Source: Verrucomicrobiaceae bacterium (GTDB lineage Bacteria > Verrucomicrobiota > Verrucomicrobiia > Verrucomicrobiales > Verrucomicrobiaceae). Taken from it: DNA of 64,000 nt. Of this stretch, positions 17,503 to 25,319 are shown piece by piece. The stretch is taken from assembly GCA_027484445.1 (NCBI GenBank), contig JAIXSY010000029.1, positions 1 to 64,000 of the forward strand, given 5' to 3'. The position numbers and the translations under genes are program-made. Below the pieces are notes generated by a model, which saw nothing but the letters and a program-made list of their open reading frames with translations, was not told the origin of the DNA and did not search any database. Each line of letters opens with the position of its first letter. The first letter of the stretch is position 1.

Positions 17503-18069
17503 ATGGACCCTGAAATGACGATGCTTGAATGCGAAGAGGCCATGACCAAGGCCGTGGAATATGCTGTGCATGAGTTTGCCGCAGTGCGCACAGGAAAGGC
17601 ATCTCCCACCTTGGTCGAGGGCCTGGATGTTCATGTGCATAGCTACGGGGCTCACATGAAGCTCAAGCAGCTAGCCATGATCACCACGCCGGATGCTCGT
17701 TTGATCCGCATTGAGCCGTTCGACTCGTCCACCCTTCATGACATTGACCGTGCCATTCGTGAGTCACGCTTGGGGTTGAATGGTTCGATCGAGGGCAAAG
17801 TGATCCGCTTGCCGATTCCCACCCTCTCCCAGGAGCGTCGTGAGCAGATGGTGAAGCTCGTGAAGCAGATGGGCGAAGAATCCAAGGTTCGCATCCGCTC
17901 AGCGCGTCGCGACGCCATGGAGACGCTCAAGAAGGGAGAAAAGGAGAGCCTGATTACCGAAGACGATCTGCATCGTCTGGAAAAAGAAGTGCAGGTCATG
18001 ACAGACAAGAAGATCGCTGAAATCGATCAACACATGGTCAGCAAGGAGAAAGAAATTCTCACGGTTTGA
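17503..18069 (+). CDS. frr: Ribosome recycling factor
   Basis: 188 residues from the ATG at 17503; the frame is open from a GTG at 17461 but the shorter start matches family length. Landmarks: VRTGKASPTLVEGL, LGLNGSIEGKVIRLPIPTLSQERR and the C-terminal EKEVQVMTDKKIAEIDQ. Splits post-termination ribosomes together with EF-G. Twelve base pairs separate it from the acyltransferase-like gene downstream. Confidence 0.95.
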   Translation: MDPEMTMLECEEAMTKAVEYAVHEFAAVRTGKASPTLVEGLDVHVHSYGAHMKLKQLAMITTPDARLIRIEPFDSSTLHDIDRAIRESRLGLNGSIEGKVIRLPIPTLSQERREQMVKLVKQMGEESKVRIRSARRDAMETLKKGEKESLITEDDLHRLEKEVQVMTDKKIAEIDQHMVSKEKEILTV

Positions 18070-18081
18070 TACGGCTTTTGC

Positions 18082-18756
18082 ATGTTTCCTCCCGCCGAAT
18101 TTCTCGATCTTAGCCATACTCAGCATGGCATTCTGTTCCCAGCGGATCAGCCCGTTTGGCATGCCTTGGGGCACATCGAATCCTACTTGGGTTTTCGTCT
18201 CCAGCGCAGTGTGCTCTCGGCCGTTCCTCATGGCGTTCACTTGGGAGAGGATGTGTTCATTGATGAAGGCACCATCATCGACCCTGGTGTGGTGATCAAA
18301 GGACCTGCCTGGATCGGGCGGAATTGCCACCTGCGCTCCGGCTGTTACATCCGAGAAAATGTCATCGTCGGCAATGGCTGCGTGCTGGGAAACTCCTGCG
18401 AGTTCAAGAATTGCGTGCTTTTCGATGAGTGTGAGGTCCCGCACTTCAATTATGTGGGAGACTCGATTTTGGGTCACAAAGCGCACCTCGGCGCGGGTGT
18501 CGTGCTTTCCAACGTGCGGCTGGATCGCCGTGAGGTGACGGTGGACGATGGTCGCCGTGTGATTGCGACGGGACTTCGGAAGTTTGGTGCCATCATCGGT
18601 GATCGTGCTGAGGTGGGCTGCAATAGCGTGTTGAATCCCGGCACGCTCATTGGACCTCGCAGCATCATCTATCCTTTGTCGAGTGTGACGGGGCTGATCC
18701 CGTCGGACAGCATTTTGAAATCACGCCAGCAGCAAGTCATCGTGTCCCGAAAGTAG
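18082..18756 (+). CDS. Left-handed beta-helix acyl/nucleotidyltransferase-like protein
   Basis: 224 residues. Residues ~55-205 are hexapeptide repeats forming a left-handed beta-helix (for example GVHLGEDVFIDEGTIIDPGV, and GNGCVLGNSCEFKNCVL), as in the C-terminal part of GlmU-type enzymes. The N-terminal nucleotidyltransferase domain of GlmU is absent. Probably transfers an acyl group to a sugar nucleotide, or serves as the helix subunit of a split UDP-GlcNAc pyrophosphorylase. Substrate unknown. Likely cotranscribed with frr. Confidence 0.7.
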   Translation: MFPPAEFLDLSHTQHGILFPADQPVWHALGHIESYLGFRLQRSVLSAVPHGVHLGEDVFIDEGTIIDPGVVIKGPAWIGRNCHLRSGCYIRENVIVGNGCVLGNSCEFKNCVLFDECEVPHFNYVGDSILGHKAHLGAGVVLSNVRLDRREVTVDDGRRVIATGLRKFGAIIGDRAEVGCNSVLNPGTLIGPRSIIYPLSSVTGLIPSDSILKSRQQQVIVSRK

Positions 18757-18842
18757 AGTCCTAGTTCGGCAGACACATTCCCGTCAGTTCAGGTCAGCGC
18801 AGCGCGCAAGCTTGAACAACTTGGGCCGTAGTGTTCTGTCTC

Positions 18843-19832
18843 ATGCCTTTTTCTCGTCTTCTCTCTGGCTTCCTCTTTGGGGTCATCGCCGCTGCTGTCA
18901 CACCATCCTCCGCTCAAAACATCCGTGCGGGGATCATCGGTCTCGATACCTCCCATGTGCTCGCCTTTACCAAAACGCTGAATGCCACGCCTCAAAAGCC
19001 AGAGGTCATGGGCGTGCGCATGGTCGCCGCTTACCCGAAGGGGTCGAAAGACATCGAATCCAGCGTCAAGCGTGTGCCTGAATACACCCAAAAGGTTCGT
19101 GAGTTGGGCGTGGAGATCGTGCACAGCATTGATGCTCTGCTGGACAAGGTGGACGTCGTTTTTCTGGAGACCAACGATGGCCGCCCGCACCTGGAGCAAT
19201 TGAAGCCATGCCTTGAGGCGCACAAGCCTGTCTTCATCGACAAGCCTATCGCGGCCAGTTTGGTCGAGGCGATTCAGATTTTCGAGGCCTCCAAGGCCGC
19301 CGGAGTGCCGGTCTTTTCCTCCTCATCGCTGCGTTTTGGCAAAAGCACCCTGGCGGTCCGCGCTGGCAGCATCGGAACGGTGAAGCGGGCGGAGACCTTC
19401 AGCCCAGCAACGCTGGAAAAGACGCATCCTGATCTCTTCTGGTATGGCATTCATGGGGTGGAAAGCCTTTTCACCGCCATGGGCCGCGGCTGTGTTTCGG
19501 TGAAACGGGAAACCACGCCCGAGGGCAAAATCCGGGTCACGGGCCAATGGGAGGCTGGCCGGACAGGCGTCTTTTATGAAAACAAAGGCTATGGCGGGAA
19601 AGCCGTGGGTGAGAAAGGCGAATCCGACATCGGGGCCTATGAGGGATATGATCCACTGCTCTACGCGGCGGTGCATTTCTTCCGCACCGGGGTCGCTCCC
19701 GTCACACCGGAGGAGACCTTGGAGATTTATGCCTTCATGGAAGCTGCTGATGAGAGCAAGCGCCGTGGTGGGGCAGAAGTCACGTTGCAGGAAGTCATGG
19801 AAAAAGCCAAAAAGGCCGCGGTTCAACCCTGA
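18843..19832 (+). CDS. Secreted Gfo/Idh/MocA-type oxidoreductase-like protein
   Basis: 329 residues from the ATG at 18843; an ATG four codons earlier (18831) also fits. Residues 1-~22 are a signal peptide (LLSGFLFGVIAAAVTPSSAQ) ahead of a Rossmann-type strand IRAGIIGLDTSHVLAF. The glycine pattern is degenerate compared with GxGxxG. FIDKPIAASLVEA matches the EKP-type catalytic-lysine motif of the family. Exported members are common in Verrucomicrobia and Planctomycetes and may act on sugars in the periplasm. The substrate is unknown. Confidence 0.8.
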   Translation: MPFSRLLSGFLFGVIAAAVTPSSAQNIRAGIIGLDTSHVLAFTKTLNATPQKPEVMGVRMVAAYPKGSKDIESSVKRVPEYTQKVRELGVEIVHSIDALLDKVDVVFLETNDGRPHLEQLKPCLEAHKPVFIDKPIAASLVEAIQIFEASKAAGVPVFSSSSLRFGKSTLAVRAGSIGTVKRAETFSPATLEKTHPDLFWYGIHGVESLFTAMGRGCVSVKRETTPEGKIRVTGQWEAGRTGVFYENKGYGGKAVGEKGESDIGAYEGYDPLLYAAVHFFRTGVAPVTPEETLEIYAFMEAADESKRRGGAEVTLQEVMEKAKKAAVQP

Positions 19833-19865
19833 ACCGCCTAGGGCTGACTGCGCGGCTACTTTGGC

Positions 19866-22232
19866 CTAGGCTGGACTGACCCGCACCGCATAAGCTGAGC
19901 AGAGATTCCCAGGCAGCAGAGCACGGGCGGAACTCCTGGTCGTGCGCACCACTTCAGCCGCGAGAGCGAGCTGCAGGGCACCTGCGGCACCCATGCTTTC
20001 CCCCAGAACAGCGCGTGGATGCAGGGCCTGCACTTTGGATGCCTGAGGCAGCAATTCTTTTTCCAAAGCATCCAGCAGGGGAATGCCGGTCTGTGCCGTG
20101 ATTTCAGGCGCAGAGGCATCGGCTGTCCATAGCGGGCCTTCGATCAGTTCACGCAGCTTCTCGGTGTGTTCGGTTTCATTCAAAAAGGCACCGACAGGGC
20201 TGTGCTCTAGCGTCGGCCCACTGCCATTCAGGGCCAGGACGAGCGCGGCAGCGCCCTCCGCTGCGACCATGTCCGGGTGGTAGTAGGTCACAGCCTCTGC
20301 GCCGACCCAGTCCGCCTCCTCAGCACCGATTAGCAGCACGTGATCGACCCAGCCGAGCTCCAGCCAGGTCTGGGCCATGGCGATGCCTTCCACGATGGCA
20401 CTCGATTCGCCAATCAGGGTCGTTACCGGCCCATTCACACCGAGGAAAGCGGCGATGTGCGAGGCGGGGGCGTTGTAAACCGTTTCAGGAAAAATGAGCG
20501 GACTCGCTAGGGCAGGGGTCTCCAGCACTTCGTGGTAAAATTTGCCGCTGAACTGCACGCAGCCATTGAACATGCACTGAATGATGCCGAGCCGGCCTGC
20601 ACCTGCGGCTTTCGGAAAACCAGCACTGGACAGGGCCTCCAGCGCGGCTCCCATGGAAAAACGGGTGATCGCACTGGCACGGCGTAGGCGTGGAAACTTC
20701 GGCAGCAGATCGGCAGGAGCCGGGGGCACTGTGCGCAGGGCGCAGGGCCAGTCACGCTGGCCTACGGTGCGTTGGCTTTGGGTCACGGGGAGGGGGCTCG
20801 CCCTTGTCACCGTTTGCAGCAAAGCCTGCGCGCCCCAACCTGCGGGCGACACCGCTCCGACACCTGCGATGCTCAATCGTGAGGAAAGCGGAGGCTGAGG
20901 GCGAGGTTTCAGCTGGGCTCCAGGCTGGGCAAAGACCAGCGTCGCGTTGGTGCCGCCAAAGCCGAAGCTATTGGTCAGCGTCACGTTGACCTTGGCTTCA
21001 CGCCAAGTGTGGACCAAGTCAGACTGCACGGACGCGTCAGTTTCTCGCACATTGAGGCTGGCAGGCAGCCATTGGCCACGCATGGCCATCAGGCAGATCA
21101 CGGCCTCGACCGCACCTGCGCCACCCAGAAGATGCCCCATGGCGGATTTCGTGGAGCTGAGGGCGATGCCCCGCGCGGCCTCCCCAGCCCAGGCCTGGAT
21201 CGCGCTGGCCTCGGCGACATCGTTGTAGGGCGTGCCGGTGCCGTGGGAGTTGATGTAGTCCACCTCGTGCGGCGACACGCCTGCTGCGGCGCAGGCCTCG
21301 CGCATGGTGCGAATGGCGGCTTTCCCCTCAGGGTCAGGTTGGGTCAGGTGGTGCAGGTCGGTTGCGGTCGAGTAACCCGCAGCTGTGGCAAGCGCTTCGG
21401 GCGCATGGCGCTCGGCGGCTGCTTCAGCACTTTCGAGGACGACGACGGCTGCGCCTTCACCGAGTGCGAGACCATCGCGCGCAGCATCGAACGGCCTGGG
21501 GATGCCACTCGGGGCCAGGGCACGCAGCGTATCGAAGCCTGCAAAGACGAGCTCTGCCAGAGCGTCGTAACCCCCCGCCAACACACGGCGGGCCCGGCCA
21601 GTTTGGATCATGGCCATGGCATCGCCGATGGCGTTGGCACCGCTGGCACAGGCGTTGGAGACGATCAGGATCGGCCCGTGCCAGTCATACTCCGCTGCGA
21701 TGGCTGCGATTTGTTTCTGCGGCTGATAAAACTCGACACGCGAGAGCTGCCCAGGCACACGGTTGGGGCTGGCGATGGCCGTGCGAAAGTAGTCCTGGCC
21801 CACACTCATTGCCCCAGCCGAGGTGCCGATGATGATGGCATCAATGCCACTCAGGTTGGGCATTTTTGCCATCTCCAGGGCTTCGCGCACGGCCAGCAGC
21901 AGCATCTTTGTGCCGCGGTCGATGAGGGCTTCTCGACGCCGTGGGGTGCGGAGGAAGAGCCGCTCCTCGGGCAGCACGACTTGTGCGGCTGTTTTGGCGA
22001 TGCGTTCACTCACATCGAAAGAGGTCACAGGTGTGAAGTTCATCCGGTTGACCCGAAAAGAAGCCTCATTTTCGCGCCAGTTCAGCCCTAGCGGAGACAC
22101 GATACCTGCACCGGTGACGAGAATTGTTGGGGAAGGAGGAACCACGAAAAATCGAGGATAGAAACGGCAGGACGTCCTGGATGGGTGCGACAGCTTCACC
22201 AGCAAGAGCATCAGCGGTGAGGAATCAGCCAT
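19866..22232 (-). CDS. Two-domain beta-ketoacyl synthase (active KS plus degenerate KS)
   Basis: About 788 residues from the ATG at 22230-22232. A GTG at 22143-22145, just before PPSPTILVTGAG, would remove a 29-residue poorly conserved leader, and the frame stays open to 22271. The N-terminal half (~35-460) is a FabF-like condensing enzyme with nucleophile SNACASGAN, NSHGTGTPYND and SAMGHLLGGAG, i.e. a Cys-His-His triad. The C-terminal half (~470-780) is a second thiolase fold with GESSAIVEG where the active Cys should be, comparable to a chain-length factor. Divergent from an SDR. It could build a specialised acyl chain; no ACP is visible next to it. Confidence 0.85.
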   Translation of the reverse strand: MADSSPLMLLLVKLSHPSRTSCRFYPRFFVVPPSPTILVTGAGIVSPLGLNWRENEASFRVNRMNFTPVTSFDVSERIAKTAAQVVLPEERLFLRTPRRREALIDRGTKMLLLAVREALEMAKMPNLSGIDAIIIGTSAGAMSVGQDYFRTAIASPNRVPGQLSRVEFYQPQKQIAAIAAEYDWHGPILIVSNACASGANAIGDAMAMIQTGRARRVLAGGYDALAELVFAGFDTLRALAPSGIPRPFDAARDGLALGEGAAVVVLESAEAAAERHAPEALATAAGYSTATDLHHLTQPDPEGKAAIRTMREACAAAGVSPHEVDYINSHGTGTPYNDVAEASAIQAWAGEAARGIALSSTKSAMGHLLGGAGAVEAVICLMAMRGQWLPASLNVRETDASVQSDLVHTWREAKVNVTLTNSFGFGGTNATLVFAQPGAQLKPRPQPPLSSRLSIAGVGAVSPAGWGAQALLQTVTRASPLPVTQSQRTVGQRDWPCALRTVPPAPADLLPKFPRLRRASAITRFSMGAALEALSSAGFPKAAGAGRLGIIQCMFNGCVQFSGKFYHEVLETPALASPLIFPETVYNAPASHIAAFLGVNGPVTTLIGESSAIVEGIAMAQTWLELGWVDHVLLIGAEEADWVGAEAVTYYHPDMVAAEGAAALVLALNGSGPTLEHSPVGAFLNETEHTEKLRELIEGPLWTADASAPEITAQTGIPLLDALEKELLPQASKVQALHPRAVLGESMGAAGALQLALAAEVVRTTRSSARALLPGNLCSAYAVRVSPA

Positions 22233-22294
22233 CCGCTGAGGTGTTAAACGCGGAGTGAAGCCCGGTGTCAAAGGTTTGGTGCATTCTGTAGGCG

Positions 22295-22320
22295 CATGTC
22301 ACATGGCTGCTTCTGACATG
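22295..22320. promoter_or_regulatory. Inverted repeat in the KS-SDR divergent promoter region
   Basis: CATGTCA and TGACATG are perfect 7-bp arms 12 bp apart, midway between the two divergent genes. The position suits an operator acting on both. An AAGGAGG Shine-Dalgarno at 22364-22370 lies unusually close to the SDR start. Confidence 0.35.
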
Positions 22321-22372
22321 TCCACCGCTCCTTGTGGCTTGAGGCGGTGCCTGCGTTTCGCTAAAGGAGGGC

Positions 22373-23176
22373 ATGAGTCATTCTCTTCTTCAGATTCAGG
22401 GACGGGTGATCGTCGTCATGGGGGGCACCACGGGGCTCGGTCTGTCGGCAGCGCGTGCGCTGGTCGCTCACGGGGCGCAGGTGGTGGTGTGCAGTCGTTC
22501 TGAAGCGAATGTGGCCGCAGCTTTGGCGGAGTTGGGGCCCCAGGCTGCGGGCTGGGCCGGGGATGCGAGTCAGCCAGAGACGGCTGAACGTGCCATTGCC
22601 TTGGCCGTGGAGCGCTTTGGGCGGTTGGATGGCCTCTATCACGTCGCTGGTGGCAGTGGGCGCTCTCATGGCGATGGTGCGCTGCATGAAATGACCGATG
22701 AGGGCCTTCGCTACACGCTCGACCTGAATCTAGCCTCGATCCTTTTGTCCAATCGTGCTGCCGTGCGGCAATTCCTCGCGCAGGGCTGCGGTGGAGCCAT
22801 CCTGAACATGGGCAGCGTGCTCGGGTGGTCGCCCTCGCCGGAGTTTTTTGCTAGCCATGCCTACGCTGCGGCCAAGGCGGGCATCCTGGGCTTCAGCCGG
22901 TCCATCGCCAGCTACTATGCCCCACAAAACATTCGCGTGAATGTCATCGCGCCCGCTTTGGTGGAGACTCCCATGTCCCGTCGGGCCGTCGGGAATGAGG
23001 CGGTCTTGGACTTCATTGCCCAAAAGCAGCCGCTGGATGGCGGTCGTGTGGGCGTGCCGGCGGACTGTGACGGTGCCGCTCTTTTTTTGCTCTCTCCCGC
23101 CGCGCGTTTCATCACAGGGCAGGTCATCGCCGTCGATGGTGGCTGGACAGTGAGCGAGGGACGTCCCCGAGGATGA
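22373..23176 (+). CDS. Short-chain dehydrogenase/reductase (SDR)
   Basis: 267 residues, classical SDR. Cofactor motif GGTTGLG (TGxxxGxG-like) near residue 17, the NxAG equivalent reads YHVAGGSG, and the catalytic set is Ser in GSVLGWS, Tyr-x3-Lys in YAAAKAG. The C-terminal GQVIAVDGGWT is typical. Reduces or oxidises a keto/hydroxy group with NAD(P)H. Head-to-head with the ketosynthase, so it could be the ketoreductase of that pathway, but this is inference. Heptamer repeats start 6 bp after its stop. Confidence 0.88.
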   Translation: MSHSLLQIQGRVIVVMGGTTGLGLSAARALVAHGAQVVVCSRSEANVAAALAELGPQAAGWAGDASQPETAERAIALAVERFGRLDGLYHVAGGSGRSHGDGALHEMTDEGLRYTLDLNLASILLSNRAAVRQFLAQGCGGAILNMGSVLGWSPSPEFFASHAYAAAKAGILGFSRSIASYYAPQNIRVNVIAPALVETPMSRRAVGNEAVLDFIAQKQPLDGGRVGVPADCDGAALFLLSPAARFITGQVIAVDGGWTVSEGRPRG

Positions 23177-23181
23177 TAAGA

Positions 23182-23286
23182 AACCAAGAACCAAGAACCA
23201 GGAACCAAGAACCAAGAACCAAGAACCAGGAACCAGGAACCAGGAACCAGGAACCAAGAACCAGGAACCAGGAACCAAGAACCAGC
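23182..23286. repeat. Heptanucleotide tandem array, 15 units of AACCAAG/AACCAGG
   Basis: Fifteen consecutive 7-bp units from 23182 to 23286. Each is AACCAAG or AACCAGG, except the last, which ends in C. It begins directly after the SDR stop and ends 8 bp before the stop of the small minus-strand gene. An array of the reverse complement lies on the other side of that gene (23461-23495). Confidence 0.95.
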
Positions 23287-23293
23287 CCCCTCT

Positions 23294-23449
23294 TCATTCT
23301 GGCTGATCCATGTCAGGCGTATGCAGCTCCACAGCGTGTAGTTTTTCGCTTTCGCCAGGGCTGGTCAGCACCTTGTAGATGCACCAGGAAAAAAGGCAGG
23401 TGACGGTGCCCACGGAGAGCAGCATGACAGAAAAGCCGGCGGTAGTCAT
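23294..23449 (-). CDS. Small membrane protein, probable partner subunit of the NSS transporter
   Basis: 51 residues, MTTAGFSVMLLSVGTVTCLF at the start. One hydrophobic helix covers residues ~5-28, followed by a charged tail ending in MDQPE. It lies directly downstream of the sodium-dependent transporter gene on the same strand. Many bacterial NSS transporters are followed by a tiny single-helix gene, such as MetS of the methionine/alanine transporter MetPS, so a similar role is inferred from position and size. It is framed by heptamer arrays on both sides. Confidence 0.7.
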   Translation of the reverse strand: MTTAGFSVMLLSVGTVTCLFSWCIYKVLTSPGESEKLHAVELHTPDMDQPE

Positions 23450-23460
23450 GGGTGTCTTTG

Positions 23461-23495
23461 TTCTTGGTTCTTGGTTCTTGGTTCTTGGTTCTAAG
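23461..23495. repeat. Heptanucleotide array, inverted relative to 23182-23286
   Basis: Five units of TTCTTGG (last one TTCTAAG), the reverse complement of the AACCAAG units 175 bp to the left. Together the arrays could form a long hairpin with the small gene in the loop. This array occupies the gap between the transporter stop and the small gene start, so it also separates their translation. Confidence 0.9.
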
Positions 23496-23502
23496 TTTCT
23501 CG

Positions 23503-25236
23503 TTAGTCGTGCTTGGGCAGGCCACGCTCGGCGCGGGCATAGGCTTTGCTGCGAGCGGTCATGAGCGCGAAGAAGAGGAAAGCCGCCAGGACTAGCGCCA
23601 TGCTGAGCTGCGCGGCGAGGTTGGCTTTGTCTCCGAAAAGGTCAGTGACGTAGCTGGACACGGCACCTGACTTTAGCGTGGCGAGGTCGAAGCCGAAGAT
23701 TTCCTTCATCAACCAGAGGGCGAAAATGGTAAGCAGGAAGCCGGGGCAGATCCATTGAATGATCGGACGAAAGATAGCGGGCACCGGGAAGGCTGCGCCA
23801 TGGTTCATTTCCTTGAAGCCTCGGTCGATGCCCCAAACCCAGCCGAAGACAATGATCTGAATCGTGGCCAGCAGGAAGATCAGGAAGGTGCCTACCCAGA
23901 AGTCCAGCGTGTCCAGAGCCTTCAGGTCAGCCGTAAAGTAGAGCACCATGCCAGTGCCAAAGGTGGTGAGCATGCTCAGGATGGTCACAGACGCCTTGCG
24001 CCCCACCCCCAGGGCTTCTTCGACAAAGGCGATGCCCGGTTGCAGCATCGAGATGGAACTCGTGACAGCTGCCAGGAAAAGCATGAAGAAAAAGGCTCCG
24101 CCAAAGAAGGCACCTGCTGGCATCTTCGAAAACACCAAGGGCAGCACCTTGAAGCCCAAGCCCACACCAGCCTGGCCGGCGATGCCTGCCACGCCTAGGA
24201 AAGCCACGGCGGCAGGAATGGTGATGAGGCCGCCCAGGGCTACCTCGCAGAATTCATTCGCACTGCTCGCCGTGAGGCCGCTCAAGACGACATCGTCTTT
24301 CGGCTTCATGTAGCTGGCATAGACGATGATGACGCCGAAGCCGACGGACAGGCTGAAAAAGATCTGGCCTGCCGCTGCGAGCCACAGGCTGGGATTCCAG
24401 AGCTGGCTCCAGGGGGAGATGGTGATGAGCTTCAGGCTGCCGTTGCTGGCGGCGACTTCTTTTTCTGCCGCCACGATGGCGGCGGCACCGACCACCTCGC
24501 GTGGTTTGTCTTCAGCCGTAGGAGCGGTTTTCACGACTTGGACCTTGCTGGGATTCCACATGTAGCCCAGGCCATTCACCACACTGTCGTGGGGGCGATT
24601 CGCATCGGGTGCGCCCAGCGTCATCACACGGGCCAGGACGACCAGCGCTAGTACGATCAGGAGAGGCATGCCGATGTTGCACATTTTCTCGATGCCACCG
24701 GAGAGGCCACGATAGATGAGGTAGAAATTGAAGACGAAAACGGCCAGCAGCCAGGGCAGAGCCGTGTCGATGCTGAACTTCATCGCCGAGGCGTTGCTGG
24801 ATGCCCCGACAAAATTCGCGAAGTAGCTGACTGTGTCCGTGGCGTCTTTGAAGTGCATGTTGCCGCTCCAGAAATTCACCGCGTAGCCAATGCACCAGGA
24901 CTCGATCATCACGTAATACATGTAGATGATGACTGGAACGATCACGCCGATGATGCCCGCATACTTTGCCCAGCGGCTGCGCACGATGCAGGCAAAGGCA
25001 CCGGGGGCCGAATTGTAGCCCAGGCTGCCTGCGTAGCGGCCCATGGCCCACTCGGCCCAGCCGATGGGCAGCCCGATGATCAGGAAGCTGATGGCATAGG
25101 CAAGCATGAAGGCACCTCCGCCATACTGCGCGGCTAGGCCCGGAAAGCGGAGAAAGTTCCCCAGCCCGACAGCGCTGCCTGCGACTGCCATGATCACCCC
25201 GAGGCGTGAACCCCATGCATCTTTGTTTTGTGCCAT
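23503..25236 (-). CDS. Sodium-dependent neurotransmitter-symporter-family (NSS/SNF) transporter
   Basis: 577 residues from the ATG at 25234-25236 (MAQNKDAWGSRLGV); the open frame extends 14 codons upstream but the chosen start is typical. TM1 carries the NSS sodium/substrate motif in AGSAVGLGNFLRFP, and about 12 membrane segments follow. Imports an amino acid or similar solute with Na+. A ~70-residue stretch between about 230 and 290 is hydrophilic and Lys/Glu/Ala-rich, longer than in short bacterial members. Forms an apparent operon with the 51-residue membrane protein downstream. Confidence 0.92.
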   Translation of the reverse strand: MAQNKDAWGSRLGVIMAVAGSAVGLGNFLRFPGLAAQYGGGAFMLAYAISFLIIGLPIGWAEWAMGRYAGSLGYNSAPGAFACIVRSRWAKYAGIIGVIVPVIIYMYYVMIESWCIGYAVNFWSGNMHFKDATDTVSYFANFVGASSNASAMKFSIDTALPWLLAVFVFNFYLIYRGLSGGIEKMCNIGMPLLIVLALVVLARVMTLGAPDANRPHDSVVNGLGYMWNPSKVQVVKTAPTAEDKPREVVGAAAIVAAEKEVAASNGSLKLITISPWSQLWNPSLWLAAAGQIFFSLSVGFGVIIVYASYMKPKDDVVLSGLTASSANEFCEVALGGLITIPAAVAFLGVAGIAGQAGVGLGFKVLPLVFSKMPAGAFFGGAFFFMLFLAAVTSSISMLQPGIAFVEEALGVGRKASVTILSMLTTFGTGMVLYFTADLKALDTLDFWVGTFLIFLLATIQIIVFGWVWGIDRGFKEMNHGAAFPVPAIFRPIIQWICPGFLLTIFALWLMKEIFGFDLATLKSGAVSSYVTDLFGDKANLAAQLSMALVLAAFLFFALMTARSKAYARAERGLPKHD

Positions 25237-25319
25237 ATAAAGCAAGCCTAGAAAGAACCGTGCCGTGAGACAACCCACAAAAATGAGTGAGCATTAAAAC
25301 CGGGCTACCCTGGCTTGGC

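Noticed and set aside
21009..22091. 360-codon open frame opposite the ketosynthase
   Set aside because: Shadow of the first ketosynthase domain, rich in Gly, Asp and His with no motif.
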